Assembly (NCBI GenBank): GCA_033557465.1
Contig: JAWIIG010000025.1
Span: 4,769,001 to 4,833,000, forward strand
Reading direction: 5' to 3'
Source: Ichthyophis bannanicus
Lineage: Eukaryota > Chordata > Amphibia > Gymnophiona > Ichthyophiidae
DNA: 64,000 nucleotides
Shown in pieces: positions 20,886-31,268 of this stretch. The notes under the pieces were generated by a model, which saw nothing but the letters and a program-made list of their open reading frames with translations, had not been told where the DNA came from and did not search any database. Position numbers and translations under genes: made by a program. Every line of letters starts with the position of its first letter. Within the stretch, counting starts at the first letter, position 1.

Positions 20886-21873
20886 TCAATTTGTCTTCCT
20901 TGAGAGGCTCCTCTTGGTGCATTTACGCTTGTGAGTAGCATCTGGAATGTCTCTCTGAAGCATCCAACAGTAGTCTGCCATCATTGTAATGCTCCATTTT
21001 CCCTGGTATCTCCTTTCCATCTCTTTAATGTCTTGGTGGAATCGTTCACCTTGTTCCTCACTCACAGCTCCCAAATTTTCAGGAAAGTAGTCTCGGTGGG
21101 ACTGGAGGAAATGCACTTTCAAACTCATCAGGCAACCTAAAGCTTGAAATGCTTTCAGCATTCGTCTGACGATCTTTTTGTAGTGAGGATCTTTGTTATT
21201 GCCTAAAGATTTCTGTACGACTTCTTTAAATGCAATCCACCCTTCTTTTTGAGGATCCGTCATGGTATTAACAAACTCTTGATCAACTATAAGCCTTCTA
21301 ATATCTGGTCCGACGAACACACCTTCCTTCAATTTTGCCTCCGACAGGCCTGGAAACTTGGTGACCAAGTATTTGAAGCATTCTCCATCTCTTGGAAGTG
21401 ATTTTACGAATTGCTTCATCAATCCCAATTTTATGTGGAGAGGTGGTAGAAGAACTTTATGGGAAGGTACCAAAGTTTCTCGGACGACATTTTTTTCACC
21501 GACTGTTAGCACCCTCGGCTGCCAACTCTTCTTGGTCCAGTGATTTTGTCGGTCTCGACTGTCCCATAGACCCAGAAAACAAGGATATTTGGTATACCCA
21601 GCTTGTTGCCCGAGCAGCATGCACAAGACCTTCAAGTCCCCACACACTTGCCAACCATGGTCTTCATATTTAAGTTTACGAAGAACCAATTCCAAGTTCT
21701 CGTAGGTTTCCTTCAAGTGTACGGAATGATCTACAGGTATGGAAGCGTAAAAACCGTTGTGGAGTAAAACTGCTTTGAGACTTCTTTTTGAAGAATCTAT
21801 AAAAAGACGCCATTGCTCTGAATAATATTGGATTTTAAATTGGCCCGTCAGACCTTCGACATCGATGCAATAA
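20886..21873 (-). pseudogene. Presumed transposase, C-terminal two-thirds (family unassigned)
   Basis: The reading frame starts at the DIRS junction (21873) and is open to the stop at 20886, about 328 codons. Blocks: YCIDVEGL; WRLFIDSSKRSLKAVLLHNG (about 21800); VCGDLKVLCMLLGQQAGYTKYPCFL; KVLLPPLHIKLGLMKQFVK; EAKLKEGVFVGPDIRRL; a late acidic/His block (GAVSEEQGERFHQDIKEMER, about 20995-21060); and a basic tail. Similar proteins occur as multicopy uncharacterised sequences in many animal genomes, from memory. The two early Asp blocks and the late Glu/Asp/His block would suit a DDE-type nuclease, but that is inference. A polyadenylation-type AATAAA lies at 20808-20813 in reverse. The other half is at 36320-37008. 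Confidence 0.7.
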
Positions 21874-22032
21874 AGCATAGTTACTCGGGGAGGCGGAGCC
21901 TGCGCGGGTGCAAGATGGCAGCTTGAGAACCTAGCTCCTCGGTCCCCTGGCATGAATCCTGAGAGAAACGCAGAATTTGAGAGGGTTACTGGAAAGAAAC
22001 TGCTCCTATAAGTGCCTGCCGTGCTGGTGGAT

Positions 22033-22881
22033 ATGGCTAACTGTAAACCTACTAAGTTAGATTTTGTTGCTGGGGGCAATTCGGGCTCAAAGAGGGCGAA
22101 GTCGGACCCCTTGTCTCCTCATAAAATGGCCGCCTCAAGGGAGTCGGAGGAGACAATACGGGAGCTGTTGGGCGAGATTCGCTCTGTGAAAGATCTAGTC
22201 TTGGCAAATGGGGAAGCACTGGGAAAGGTGCACACTGAAATGCAGGACATGCGAGAACAAATGGAGAAATTTACTAGCAGAATGGATAATCTCAGCGCGA
22301 CAGTTGCTATTCACGAGGGGAAACTTGCAAAGGTGGATAAGACTTTCAAAAAGATCGAGCGGCTGGAATTGAGTTTGGAAGATCTTGCCAATAGGAACCG
22401 TAGGAATAATATTAGAGTCTTAGGAGTTCCGGAAGGCGCTGAAGGGACCGACATGATTGCCTTTCTTGTAGGCACCCTACCATCGCTGCTACGCCTGAAA
22501 CTTTCTGGCCCACTTGATATAGAGAGAGCGCATCGTATTCCCGCCCAGCCTACCCTGCATGCCCGTGGGCCAAGGCCGATCATCCTTTGCCTCTTGAGAT
22601 ATCAACAGGCGGTGCAGATCTTGGAGGCTGCAAAAGCTCTGAGATCGGTTGCTTTTGAGAGACACAAGGTTTCTTTTTTCTCTGACTTCTGCAGAGATAC
22701 AGTGGAGCAGCGGAAACAATTTCTTGCCTTGCGACCTCGTCTCCAGCAATTGCAGGCCCATTACAGGTTATTTTACCCCGCGCGCTTAAAGATCACCTTA
22801 AACAATCAGACAAAATCCTTTGATGTTCCAGCGGCGGCAGCGCACTACATAGAAGAGCAGGAGGCTTTGCTGATGCAGTAG
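22033..22881 (+). CDS. LINE ORF1 protein (L1-type, RNA chaperone)
   Basis: Open from ATG 22033, 282 codons. Residues of about 40-130 form a coiled coil with heptads (IRELLGEIRSVKDLVLANGE to KKIERLELSLEDLANRN). The RRM follows with the hallmark RRNNIRVLGVPEGAEG, IERAHRIPAQP and RPIILCLLRYQ. The C-terminal domain includes FFSDFCRDTVEQRKQF and YPARLKITLNNQTKSF. In L1-type elements this protein trimerises, binds the element RNA and helps target-primed reverse transcription. It has no internal stop, although ORF2 of the same copy is dead. Confidence 0.9.
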   Translation: MANCKPTKLDFVAGGNSGSKRAKSDPLSPHKMAASRESEETIRELLGEIRSVKDLVLANGEALGKVHTEMQDMREQMEKFTSRMDNLSATVAIHEGKLAKVDKTFKKIERLELSLEDLANRNRRNNIRVLGVPEGAEGTDMIAFLVGTLPSLLRLKLSGPLDIERAHRIPAQPTLHARGPRPIILCLLRYQQAVQILEAAKALRSVAFERHKVSFFSDFCRDTVEQRKQFLALRPRLQQLQAHYRLFYPARLKITLNNQTKSFDVPAAAAHYIEEQEALLMQ

Positions 22882-23531
22882 GCTGCAGTTGTCGAGGCCG
22901 GGATGCGGCTGCTGATCTGACTGGAAGGTGAGGAAGAGAGGGCTCGAGGCTTCCCAGGACCTGGCGCTTGAGGGTCTGAGAGACATTGAGGGACACTTTC
23001 TTTCTTTTTTTTTCCGTGAGTTTTTTTTATTAGTTTTTTGATGTTAGGAAATCACTGAGCTATTGTGTCTGGTATTAATGTATTCCTGCGTAGTTCATAT
23101 GTGGGCAGAGGAAAATGATTTGGAGGGGAGCATATTGCGCCCTTAGGGCTAGAAGTTTCCATATTTATGTTGCCTGGTGGGAAGTCCGGGACTGGGAGGT
23201 TTGTAGGAATGTTAAATGAGGGATATGGGAGAGGGTGTTAGCAGTCCGAAGCAAGCTGCGCAGTGGGGGGTAAGGTGTATAATATGCTAGATAGTAATGG
23301 GTGTTTAGATAGAAGATGATTCTCTTTCTGTTTTTTATTGATAATGTGGCTGGGGGAGGGCTGGGGTCTTTAAGGGCCATTTTGTAAGTGTATGTGCTCA
23401 CCCATGTTGTTTTTCTCCTTATGGGAGGCATTAGTGACACCTTGCAAGTCTATCTGGGGAGTATCCTGCTTGGTCTGCCTTGATACTGATAGCAGGGGAG
23501 CGCAGAACACAGATGGAGGCAAGTCAGTGCT
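22882..23531. other. Inter-ORF region of LINE copy 1
   Basis: 650 bp between ORF1 and ORF2, without readable protein. It has T-rich stretches near 23000-23035 and is otherwise featureless. Confidence 0.5.
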
Positions 23532-25953
23532 TTGAGGAATATGGGTTTGATTAAATTTTTATCCCTAAATGTAAAGGGATATACTTTAAATATACTGTCA
23601 AAAGCAAAATGCAGACCTAATTCTACTTCAAGAAACCCATCTGACTTCCAAAGAGACGGAAAAACTAGCGTTAGGGAAGTTCTGTCTAGTGACTCACGCT
23701 CCCGCCTGTCAAAAAAAGAATGGAGCGGCGGTTTTGCTCAGGAAGTCCCTTAAATTTCAGGTTTTGTCGTCTCGGTCTGATTTGGAAGGCAGATGGGCTG
23801 GAGTGCATCTACTTTTGGAAGACCAGCATTTGATTGTTTTTAATGTATATGCTCCTAACAATGACAATCCTGCTTTTTTTCATTCATTTGCTACTGTCAT
23901 CCAAGAATTTACGAAATACCAATTAATCATAGGGGGTGATTTTAATCTGGCTCTGGACCCTTTATTGGATCGCAAACCTAGTAAAAAGTATCGGAAGGAG
24001 AGAGCTTTGGAGGTGTTGAACTCGATTATGGAAGATTTAGGAGTCGTAGATGTCTCGAGGCTGCATCATCCTACTGAGGTGGATTTCACATTTTTCTCTT
24101 CGCCGCATGGCTCCTATTCAAGAATTGATTTTTTTTTAATGTCAAGATCATTAGTTCAGTATGCTACTTTTTCTGAAATTCTCAGTACTAATGTCTTGGA
24201 CCACGCTGTGGTAATGATTGCCCTGGACTTTAAGGATGAGTCCCATAAGAATGTGTCCTGGTCCTTTCCAAGATACTTGTTGGCTGAAGAGGCGTTCAAG
24301 TTGTACATTCAGGAAGTTATTCGAGAGTACTTTGCGTCTAATATGATAAATGACACTCCAGTATGGGCCTGGTGGGAAGCATTTAAGGCATCCCTGAGAG
24401 CGCGGATAACTAGCTACGTGATTGCTAAGAACAGGGCTGCTCAGAAGGAGCTGAACGACCTAGATCAACAGATACGAGCTGGGGAAAGAGTTCTACAGCG
24501 GCAATTTAATAATAAAGATCTGGCTCGGCTGCAAAAGTTGCGCTATGCATACAATTCGGCTCTCAGTACTGAAGTGGAACGGGCAACCTTTCCTGTGCAA
24601 GCTAGATTTCATGTAGAGGCAAATAAGGCTGGGAAACCTTTGGCTTCACAACTTCGGCCGCGTTCTGACAAAGCAAGAATAGTAAGGATAGACGAGGAGC
24701 GAGCAGGCCCTCTCTACAAGTATCAGGACATTTCAGATGCATTCTTTGAGTTCTACCGACAGCTGTATACGTCTGAAGGAGTCAAGGAGGCGACAGAAAT
24801 GCAGAACTTTCTGGAACAGATTGCCCATCCCTGTTTGGAACCCAGGCAAAGAACAGCTCTATGTGAGCCAATTCACTTAGAGGAACTTAAGCGGGCGCTA
24901 AAGGAGATGGAGAGTGGGAAAGTGGTGGGCCCAGACGGCATCCCAATAGAGTTCTACCAAATGTTTGTGACAGATTTAGGTCCGCAGTTCTTAACCTTCT
25001 ATCAGCGTCTACAAGATCAGGCAGGCAACCTTGGGGCCTTTGCGGAGGCTACTATAGTAGTACTTCCCAAGCCCGGAAGAGACCCGGGTCAGGTGGGTAA
25101 CTATAGACCCATTTCATTGCTAAATGCTGACTACAAGCTGTACTCCTCTATTCTTGCGGCTCGATTAAAGGGAGTCCTGGCGACGCTGATTCATCCAGAT
25201 CAGTGTGGGTTTGTAGCTGGAAGGTCCACTACTGATAATGCTCGGTTGCTTTGCAACATTGTGGAAATCACCGAGTCCCTGGATGATCCTTACATTGGCC
25301 TTTCTCTGGATGCTGAGAAGGCCTTTGACAGGGTAGAGTGGCCTTTCTTATTTCAAGTACTGGACTGGTTTGGATTTCCCCTTCAATTTATTGATATGGT
25401 AAAGCTGCTTTATACCAATCCTGAAGCTCGGATCCTTGCTAATGGAGTGCTGTCTCAATCTCTTGCGCTACACAGGGGTACGAGACAGGGTTGTCCAATG
25501 TCTCCTCTATTATTCAATTTGGCACTAGAACCACTGATGTTGTTAATACGACAGACAGCAGAGATACGAGGAGTGGAAGTCAAAGATCTGCATGTGAAAG
25601 CTTTCGCATACGCGGATGATCTCTTGTTGTTTCTCAGACCAGAATCCATTTCGCCAGTAATGTATCATATTGGACGTTATTCTGAAATGTCTGGCTATAA
25701 AGTTAACTGGATGAAATCAGTAGCCTTTCCTTTTAATAAGTTTGGGACCAGGATGATGGTGCAACAATTTGATTTTCAATGGGAGCCAGCGACAATCAAG
25801 TATTGGGGGGTTCAGTTCGGCACCCCAATAGAAGAAATCATTAGAATAAATGGTGAGCGATTGAAGGAAACTACTTGTGTTTTTACAATGAAATGGTCGC
25901 CCCTACATCTTACGTGGTGGGGTAGGCTAGATTCCATCAAAATGGTACTGGTA
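23532..25953 (+). pseudogene. LINE copy 1 ORF2, endonuclease and reverse transcriptase part
   Basis: The start is IKFLSLNVKG (23540-23570), the usual APE-type endonuclease opening. A deletion and frameshift near 23580-23690 remove the catalytic Glu block. The next frame carries IIGGDFNLALDP (about 23925), SRIDFFLMS (24118) and DHAVVMIA. Reverse transcriptase follows: GKVVGPDGIPIEFY, NYRPISLLNADYK, CGFVAGRSTTDN, LDAEKAFDRVEW, GTRQGCPMSPLLFNLALEPL and the catalytic FAYADDLLLFL near 25604. It is interrupted at 25953 by an inverted retroposon fragment. Confidence 0.92.
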
Positions 25954-26389
25954 ACATCACTTATTACTAGCCCTCTATACTGGGGGGATACAAAAAATAA
26001 AGGAAATGAAGGAAAGGAAAAAACATTAAGAGTTAAATCACTCTAGTTACTAAACAGCATTTAAACAATCACTCCAAAACCCTCCCTACTCTTTACTCTG
26101 ACTCTCCTTACCAACCAAGAATAATTCCAATTGTGAAGGTTCCATAAAAGTAAATTTTGAACCCTGCAAAGTAATTAAACACTTGCAGGGATAACGAAGA
26201 AAAAAAAGAAGCAGTAAGAGCTAACAGTATAGAGGGCTAGTAATAAGTGATGTTAGCTAGTATGAATTTCCTTTATGGAGTGTTTTGCAATGTTTTTTTT
26301 TTTATTTGTGTAATGCCACTTTAAGTTGCTTGAACTTTGCTTTTGTAAGTTGGTTGAAAAATTTATTAAATAAAAAAAGAAAAAAAAAG
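25954..26389 (+). mobile_element. 5'-inverted truncated retroposon (twin-priming type)
   Basis: It is flanked by the 15-bp duplication AAAATGGTACTGGTA (25939-25953 and 26390-26404). The 3' part (26256-26389) is in sense with an A-rich tail and resembles the 3' UTR of the ORF1-only LINE at 8567-10506. The 5' part is inverted: read on the minus strand 26160-26215 gives an LRYPCKCLI-like block, as in ORF1 at 8930. A 30-bp perfect inverted repeat (25952-25981 and 26226-26255) borders the inverted segment. Confidence 0.75.
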
Positions 26390-26404
26390 AAAATGGTACT
26401 GGTA

Positions 26405-27581
26405 CCGAAGATTAACTATGTGCCGGGGATGATCCCCATGTTATTTCGAGAATCCCTATATGTAGAGATTGAGAGGATTCTGAGCCGCTTCCTCTGGAAT
26501 GGAAAGACCCCCAGGATTTTGCTGAAGAAGTTGAAAGCCTCCAAAGAAAATGGAGGGGTACAATTCCTGGACTTCTACTGTTATCATTTGGCAGCTCTAA
26601 TAAGTCAGGGTGTCTTATGGGCAGCTGAGTCTGGAGATGTCCAGAGACCTGTGTGGTTGGAGCTGGAAGAACGGCTGGTCTCTCCGTGTCCAATCAATGT
26701 GATCATGGGGATGATTTTTCCGGAACCTTCTAAAGCGGGGAGTATAATATTAAATACGCAAAGAGCGTTTCAGAGTCTATCCCTCTGCTTCGAGAATAAT
26801 AAGCTTATATCTAGAGGGATGCCTATCTGGAATAACTCTGCTTTTAAAATTAACAAACGGACGGTTGCCTGGAAAGTATGGCAGCAATGTGGGATCTGGC
26901 GAGTGAGTCAACTGTTTGGGATTGCGGGTTGGAAGTCCTTTCAAGATCTGCAAGAGGAGTTCTCCTTGCCAAGTTCTTGCTCTTACCAGTGGTTACAGTA
27001 ACGACACTGTGTGAGGCAAGCAATACAGAGCTGTGGCTTGTCAATGGACAAATGGGGGTTGGAAGATTTTGTCGTTGAGCTTGCTTCAAAGAAAGGCCGT
27101 ATATCAAGCGTATATGGCTTCTTCAGAACTAAGATGCCGTCACAGATCTTGGGACTGCGAACAGCATGGGAAGAAGATCTGGGTATGTGTCTTCCTCATG
27201 ACTCATGTTTTGCTCGCTGGGGGCTATTGGTGCGGTCTTCTAGATCAGCCTCCCTCACTCAATGTATTTCCTTGCACATAGGGCGTTTTGCACTCCGGTC
27301 TGATTAGCCAAGTGGGACAAGAGCACATCTCAGAATTGCTGGACCTGTGGTGAAGAGCCTGGTACGCTTCGACATATGATTTTGGAATGTCCCAGTATCC
27401 GGAAGTATTGGAGGGATGTCTGGGGGAAGATACCGCAGGTCTTAAGTTTCACTAGTCCACTGTCATGGAAGATAGTAGTGCTGAGATCATCTGCAGGAAT
27501 CCCCAATGTTGCTAAGGAAAACTATTTTGCGCTGAATTATATGTTGGCGCTTGCTATAAAAGTAATCCTTCTGCGCATGAA
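26405..27581 (+). pseudogene. LINE copy 1 ORF2, C-terminal part
   Basis: The frame resumes after the small insertion (LPRxLY-equivalent region INYVPGMIPMLFRESLY, FLWNGKTPRILLKKL, GGVQFLDFYCYHLAAL). Frame changes occur near 27000 and 27300. The zinc-knuckle-like end (CWTCGEEPGTLRHMILECPSIRKYW) spans about 27335-27410. It is interrupted near 27581 by the RTE copy. The last residues continue at 30433-30576, in frame apart from one stop. Confidence 0.85.
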
Positions 27582-30424
27582 ATGAGAGTCAGAAGCTGTA
27601 AAGATGTCTTACACATTGGAACATGGAACGTACGAAGCATGAACCAAGGGAAGTTGGAGGTGGTCAAGAATGAAATGGAACGTGTACAACTTGATCTGTT
27701 GGGTGTCAGCGAACTGAAATGGACTGGCATCGGGCACTTTGCATCAGATGATCACATGGTCTACTATGCTGGAAATGAAAGACAAAGAATAAATGGTGTT
27801 GCATTTATAATAAAGAAGAAACTTGCAAGAACTGTAATGAAATACAATGCAGTCAGCGAACGCTTAATCTCTATTCGTCTACGAGGATTGCCTATCAACA
27901 CAACTATAATTCAAGTATATGCCCCAACAACAGCTGCTGAAGAGAATGAAATTGAAGAGTTCTATGAACAAGTACAAGCTGAAATTGACAGAACATGCAA
28001 ACAGGATATCCTGATAGTCATGGGTGACTGGAACGCAAAGGTTGGCAACAAAGAAGAAGGCAAAGTAGTTGGAAAATATGGACTTGGCAACAGAAATGAA
28101 GCTGGAGAAAGACTGATAGAATTCTGCAAGACCAATGATCTATTCATCTCAAACACCTTCTTCCAGCAACACAAGCGGCGACTGTACACATGGACTTCAC
28201 CGAATGGATTATATAAAAATCAAATTGACTACATATGTGGAAGTCAACGATGGAAAAGCTCTGTAACATCAACAAAGACAAAACCTGGAGCTGACTGTGG
28301 TACAGATCATCAACTACTAGTATGCAAACTCAAGCTAAAGTTGAAAAAGAGCAAACCACTCATGAATGCAGCAAAATATGACCTTGAGAATATACCACTG
28401 GAATTTAAAGACTGCCTGCAAAATCGATTTGCTGCTTTAGATACAAATGACAGAGCTCCGGAAGAGTTATGGAATGACATCAAGAAGGTTGTGTTGGAAG
28501 AAAGTGAGAAGTCTCTACAAAAGGTGAAAAAGCAAAAACGACCAAAATGGATGATGGAAGAAACTCTGAAAATTGCCCAGAAACGCAGAGAAGCTAAAGC
28601 CAGAGGAGAAAGAAAGACAATCGCAGAACTCAACAGAGATTTCCAACGTGCAGCAAGACAGGACAAGGAAAAGTACTACAATGACACTTGCAAGGAAATA
28701 GAAGCAGAAACTATTAGAGGAAGAACAAGATCGGCTTTCCTAAAGCTACGAGAGTTAAAGAAAAAGTTCCAGCCTCGAATTGGAATGTTACAAGATGCTC
28801 AAGGTTCTATGTTGAATGATGCTGAGAAGATCAAGAAAAGGTGGAAGGAATATACAGAGTTTTTATATGATAAAGATCAAGTGGACCAACAGCCATTTCA
28901 ACCTGTACCTTATGATCGGGAACCATTGGTGATGAAAGAAGAAGTTGAAGCAGCATTGAAAGCCTTATCAAAGAACAAAGCACCAGGCATTGATAGCATT
29001 CCCATAGAAGTATTGCAGCAATCTGATGCAGCTGTTACCGTACTCACAAGGCTCTGCCAAGAAATATGGAAGATAACATCATGGCCAACTGACTGGAAAA
29101 GATCTGTGTTTATACCAATACTAAAGAAAGGTGATCCAACTGACTATGGAAATTATCGCACAATCGCTCTGATCCCACATGCCAGCAAGATTCTACTGAA
29201 GATTATTCAAGAGAGACTACAACCATACCTGGAACAAGAACTACCTGAAGTGCAAGCAGGGTTCAGGAAAGGGCGAGGAACGAGAGACATCATTGCGGAT
29301 GTGAGATGGATCCTTGAAAAGACTAAAGAATACCAAAAGGATATCTATTTGTGCTTTATCGACTATAGCAAGGCTTTTGACTGTGTAAACCATGAGAAAC
29401 TCTGGGCCACATTAAGAAGCATGGGTATACCAGAACACCTGATCGTTCTCTTGCGCAGTCTGTACATTGATCAAGAAGCAACAGTTCGAACGGAACAAGG
29501 AGAAACAGAATGGTTTAAAATAAGCAAAGGTGTAAGACAAGGCTGCATACTTTCCCCCTACCTGTTTAATTTATATGCAGAACAAATCATCAGAGAAGCA
29601 GGATTGTATGAAGACAACAGAGGTGTGAAGATTGGTGGAAGACTCATCAACAACATTCGCTATGCTGATGATACCACATTACTGGCTGAAAGTGAAGATG
29701 ATCTGAAACATTTGCTTCTCACAATAGTCTCAAAATGGGCCTGCAACTTAATGTAAAGAAGACAAAGATCATGACAACTGGCATAATCAACAGGTTCATC
29801 GTTGAAGGAGAAGAAATTGAAATTGTGAACAACTTTAACCTACTTGGATCAACTATCAATAAAGAAGCAACAAGCAGTCAAGAAATCAGACGACGCATTG
29901 CTCTTGGCAGAATGGCTGTGAAAGACCTAGATAAGATTCTCAAGAACAGAGATGTCTCTCTCCATACAAAGATTCGACTTGTTCAAGCCATGGTATTTTC
30001 AATAACATCATATGGATGTGAAAGCTGGACAGTGAAAAAGATAGACAGGAAGAAAATTGATGCCTTTGAATTATGGTGCTGGCGGCGAATACTGTGTATA
30101 CCATGGACTGCCCGAAGAACAAACCAGTCGGTACTAGAGGAGATCAAACCTAAGCTTTCTTTAGAAGCTCAGATGACAAGACTTCAACTTTCATACTTTG
30201 GACACATCATGCGAAGAGAGAGATCATTAGAGAAAGACATTATGCTTGGCAAGATAGAAGGTCAACGCAAAAGAGGAAGGCCAGCAATGAGATGGATCGA
30301 TACAATAACAGCAGCTACGGGTACCAGTCTGTCAACAATGAGCCGCCTGACTGAAGACCGAACACAGTTTAGGATAGCTATCCAGAGGGTCGCCATGAGT
30401 CGATTCCGACTCGACGGCACTTAA
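27582..30424 (+). pseudogene. RTE ORF2: APE endonuclease and reverse transcriptase, one frameshift
   Basis: The endonuclease is complete: GTWNVRSMNQGKLEVV, a SELKWTG block with the catalytic Glu, VYAPTTA, GDWNAKVG, NQIDYI and GTDHQLL (27600-28310). Reverse transcriptase: KAPGIDSIPIEVLQ, GNYRTIALIPHASKILLKII, AGFRKGRGTRD, CFIDYSKAFDCVNHEKLW, GVRQGCILSPYLFNLY and the catalytic IRYADDTTLLAES (29655-29690). A frameshift at 29735-29756 separates the last 225 codons (LQLNVKKTKIM..., C-terminal GRPAMRWID). Apart from that shift no stop is present over about 2.8 kb. Craniofacial development protein 2 derives from this type of element, so homology hits to that name would be expected. Confidence 0.92.
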
Positions 30425-30432
30425 CAACAACA
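27582..30432 (+). mobile_element. RTE/BovB-like LINE, nearly complete ORF
   Basis: The body is one long ORF, and the 3' end carries the characteristic BovB-type tail (AGTCGATTCCGACTCGACGG then CACTTAACAACAACA, 30390-30432). The 5' end starts close to the protein start, so a 5' UTR is missing or very short. I could not identify a clear target duplication. It is the youngest layer of this nest judging by its coding integrity. Confidence 0.85.
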
Positions 30433-30775
30433 AGCTGGCTGCACTGGTGAAATTTAGTCTGCTTATATAGTCGCTACGAGAAAGCCTACGACAACATCTT
30501 TGTCTCTAGAGGTCTTGAGGAAGAGAGTAAAAAGTGGTCTGCGCTGGATAAGTTTGCAAATCTGGCTATGAACTGAGCAGGAGGGGCGTTCTGGACTTGC
30601 AAGGTGTCAGGGGAGGGGGGTGGAAGATGTAGGAATTATTAGGGGTTGTCCAAGGTTTAGGGCATATCCCGCAACTGTAAAGGTATTATGGTAAGGGGTT
30701 GATTTATGTTCTGTTTTTCTGTTTGTATTGAAGTGTGGTGTAAAACTTAAATATACTTAATAAAAAAAAAAAAAA
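30433..30775 (+). pseudogene. LINE copy 1 ORF2 last codons, 3' UTR and poly(A)
   Basis: The frame resumes WLHW, one stop, NLVCLYSRYEKAYDN and ends at 30576. It matches the continuation expected after 27581. A G-rich 3' UTR (30590-30640) and a poly(A) of about 14 bases follow. Confidence 0.8.
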
Positions 30776-30804
30776 AGCATAGTGACTCACCTGTAACAGG
30801 TGAT

Positions 30805-31140
30805 CTCCGGGAACAGCAGGAATTTAGTCCTCACATATGGGTATCGTCGGTACCGACTGAGCCTGCGCGGGAACGCTCCCCAGCATCCAATCAGAAAGCT
30901 TTTGGGAGCATCCCACAGTGCCTGCGTGCTGCCTTCCCGCCTTTCCCAACTGCCTCTCTCCAGTTGAGTTTTAAAGCTGAGACAAAGAGAGAGAGAGGGA
31001 AAGGAAAAAGAGAGAGATAGAGAGATACAACTCCTAGGGGAGGTGGGTGGGTTGTGAGGACTAAATTCCTGCTGTTCCCGGAGATCACCTGTTACAGGTG
31101 AGTAACTATGCTATCTCCAGGAACAAGCAGGAATCTAGTC
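30805..31140. repeat. DIRS copy 1 left terminal repeat and internal complementary region
   Basis: 30805-30960 is the reverse complement of 36150-36319 with scattered mismatches. 31054-31140 repeats, in reverse, the two outer ends joined at 31112/31113 (ACTATGCT then ATCTCC). GA-rich sequence lies between. This is the DIRS1-type arrangement used to rebuild full ends from a circular intermediate. Confidence 0.92.
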
Positions 31141-31268
31141 ATCACATATGGGGACTCCCTAGCTTTGGGTGCCAGGGAGAAATCCCAGAAGTTGTGTGTC
31201 CCTGAGAAGGGCTCCACTTCCCCCCATGGATCTCTGGCATCCTATCAGGGATGGTGGGTAGGAGTTGA

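Larger units (their letters stand above)
21887..30775 (+). mobile_element. L1/Tx1-like LINE, copy 1, inserted in the DIRS end
   Basis: The 5' end is GC-rich (GGGGAGGCGGAGCCTGCGCG). It is followed by ORF1 (22033-22881) and ORF2 (23532 to 30576, broken), and a poly(A) tail at 30762-30775. The 13-bp duplication AGCATAGTTACTC/AGCATAGTGACTC is at 21874-21886 and 30776-30788; one base differs. Two later elements sit inside ORF2 (25954-26389 and about 27582-30432). Net length is about 5.6 kb, a normal full-length size. Confidence 0.9.

Noticed and set aside
21874..21886. AGCATAGT as a target duplication of the DIRS element
   Set aside because: It is the DIRS end itself. The duplicate at 30776-30788 belongs to the LINE insertion, as shown by the exact codon phase of the flanking gene and by the internal complementary region.
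27582..30424. Host gene resembling craniofacial development protein 2
   Set aside because: It has a full APE endonuclease and reverse transcriptase, a BovB-type tail, no introns, and lies inside a LINE ORF. It is an RTE element.
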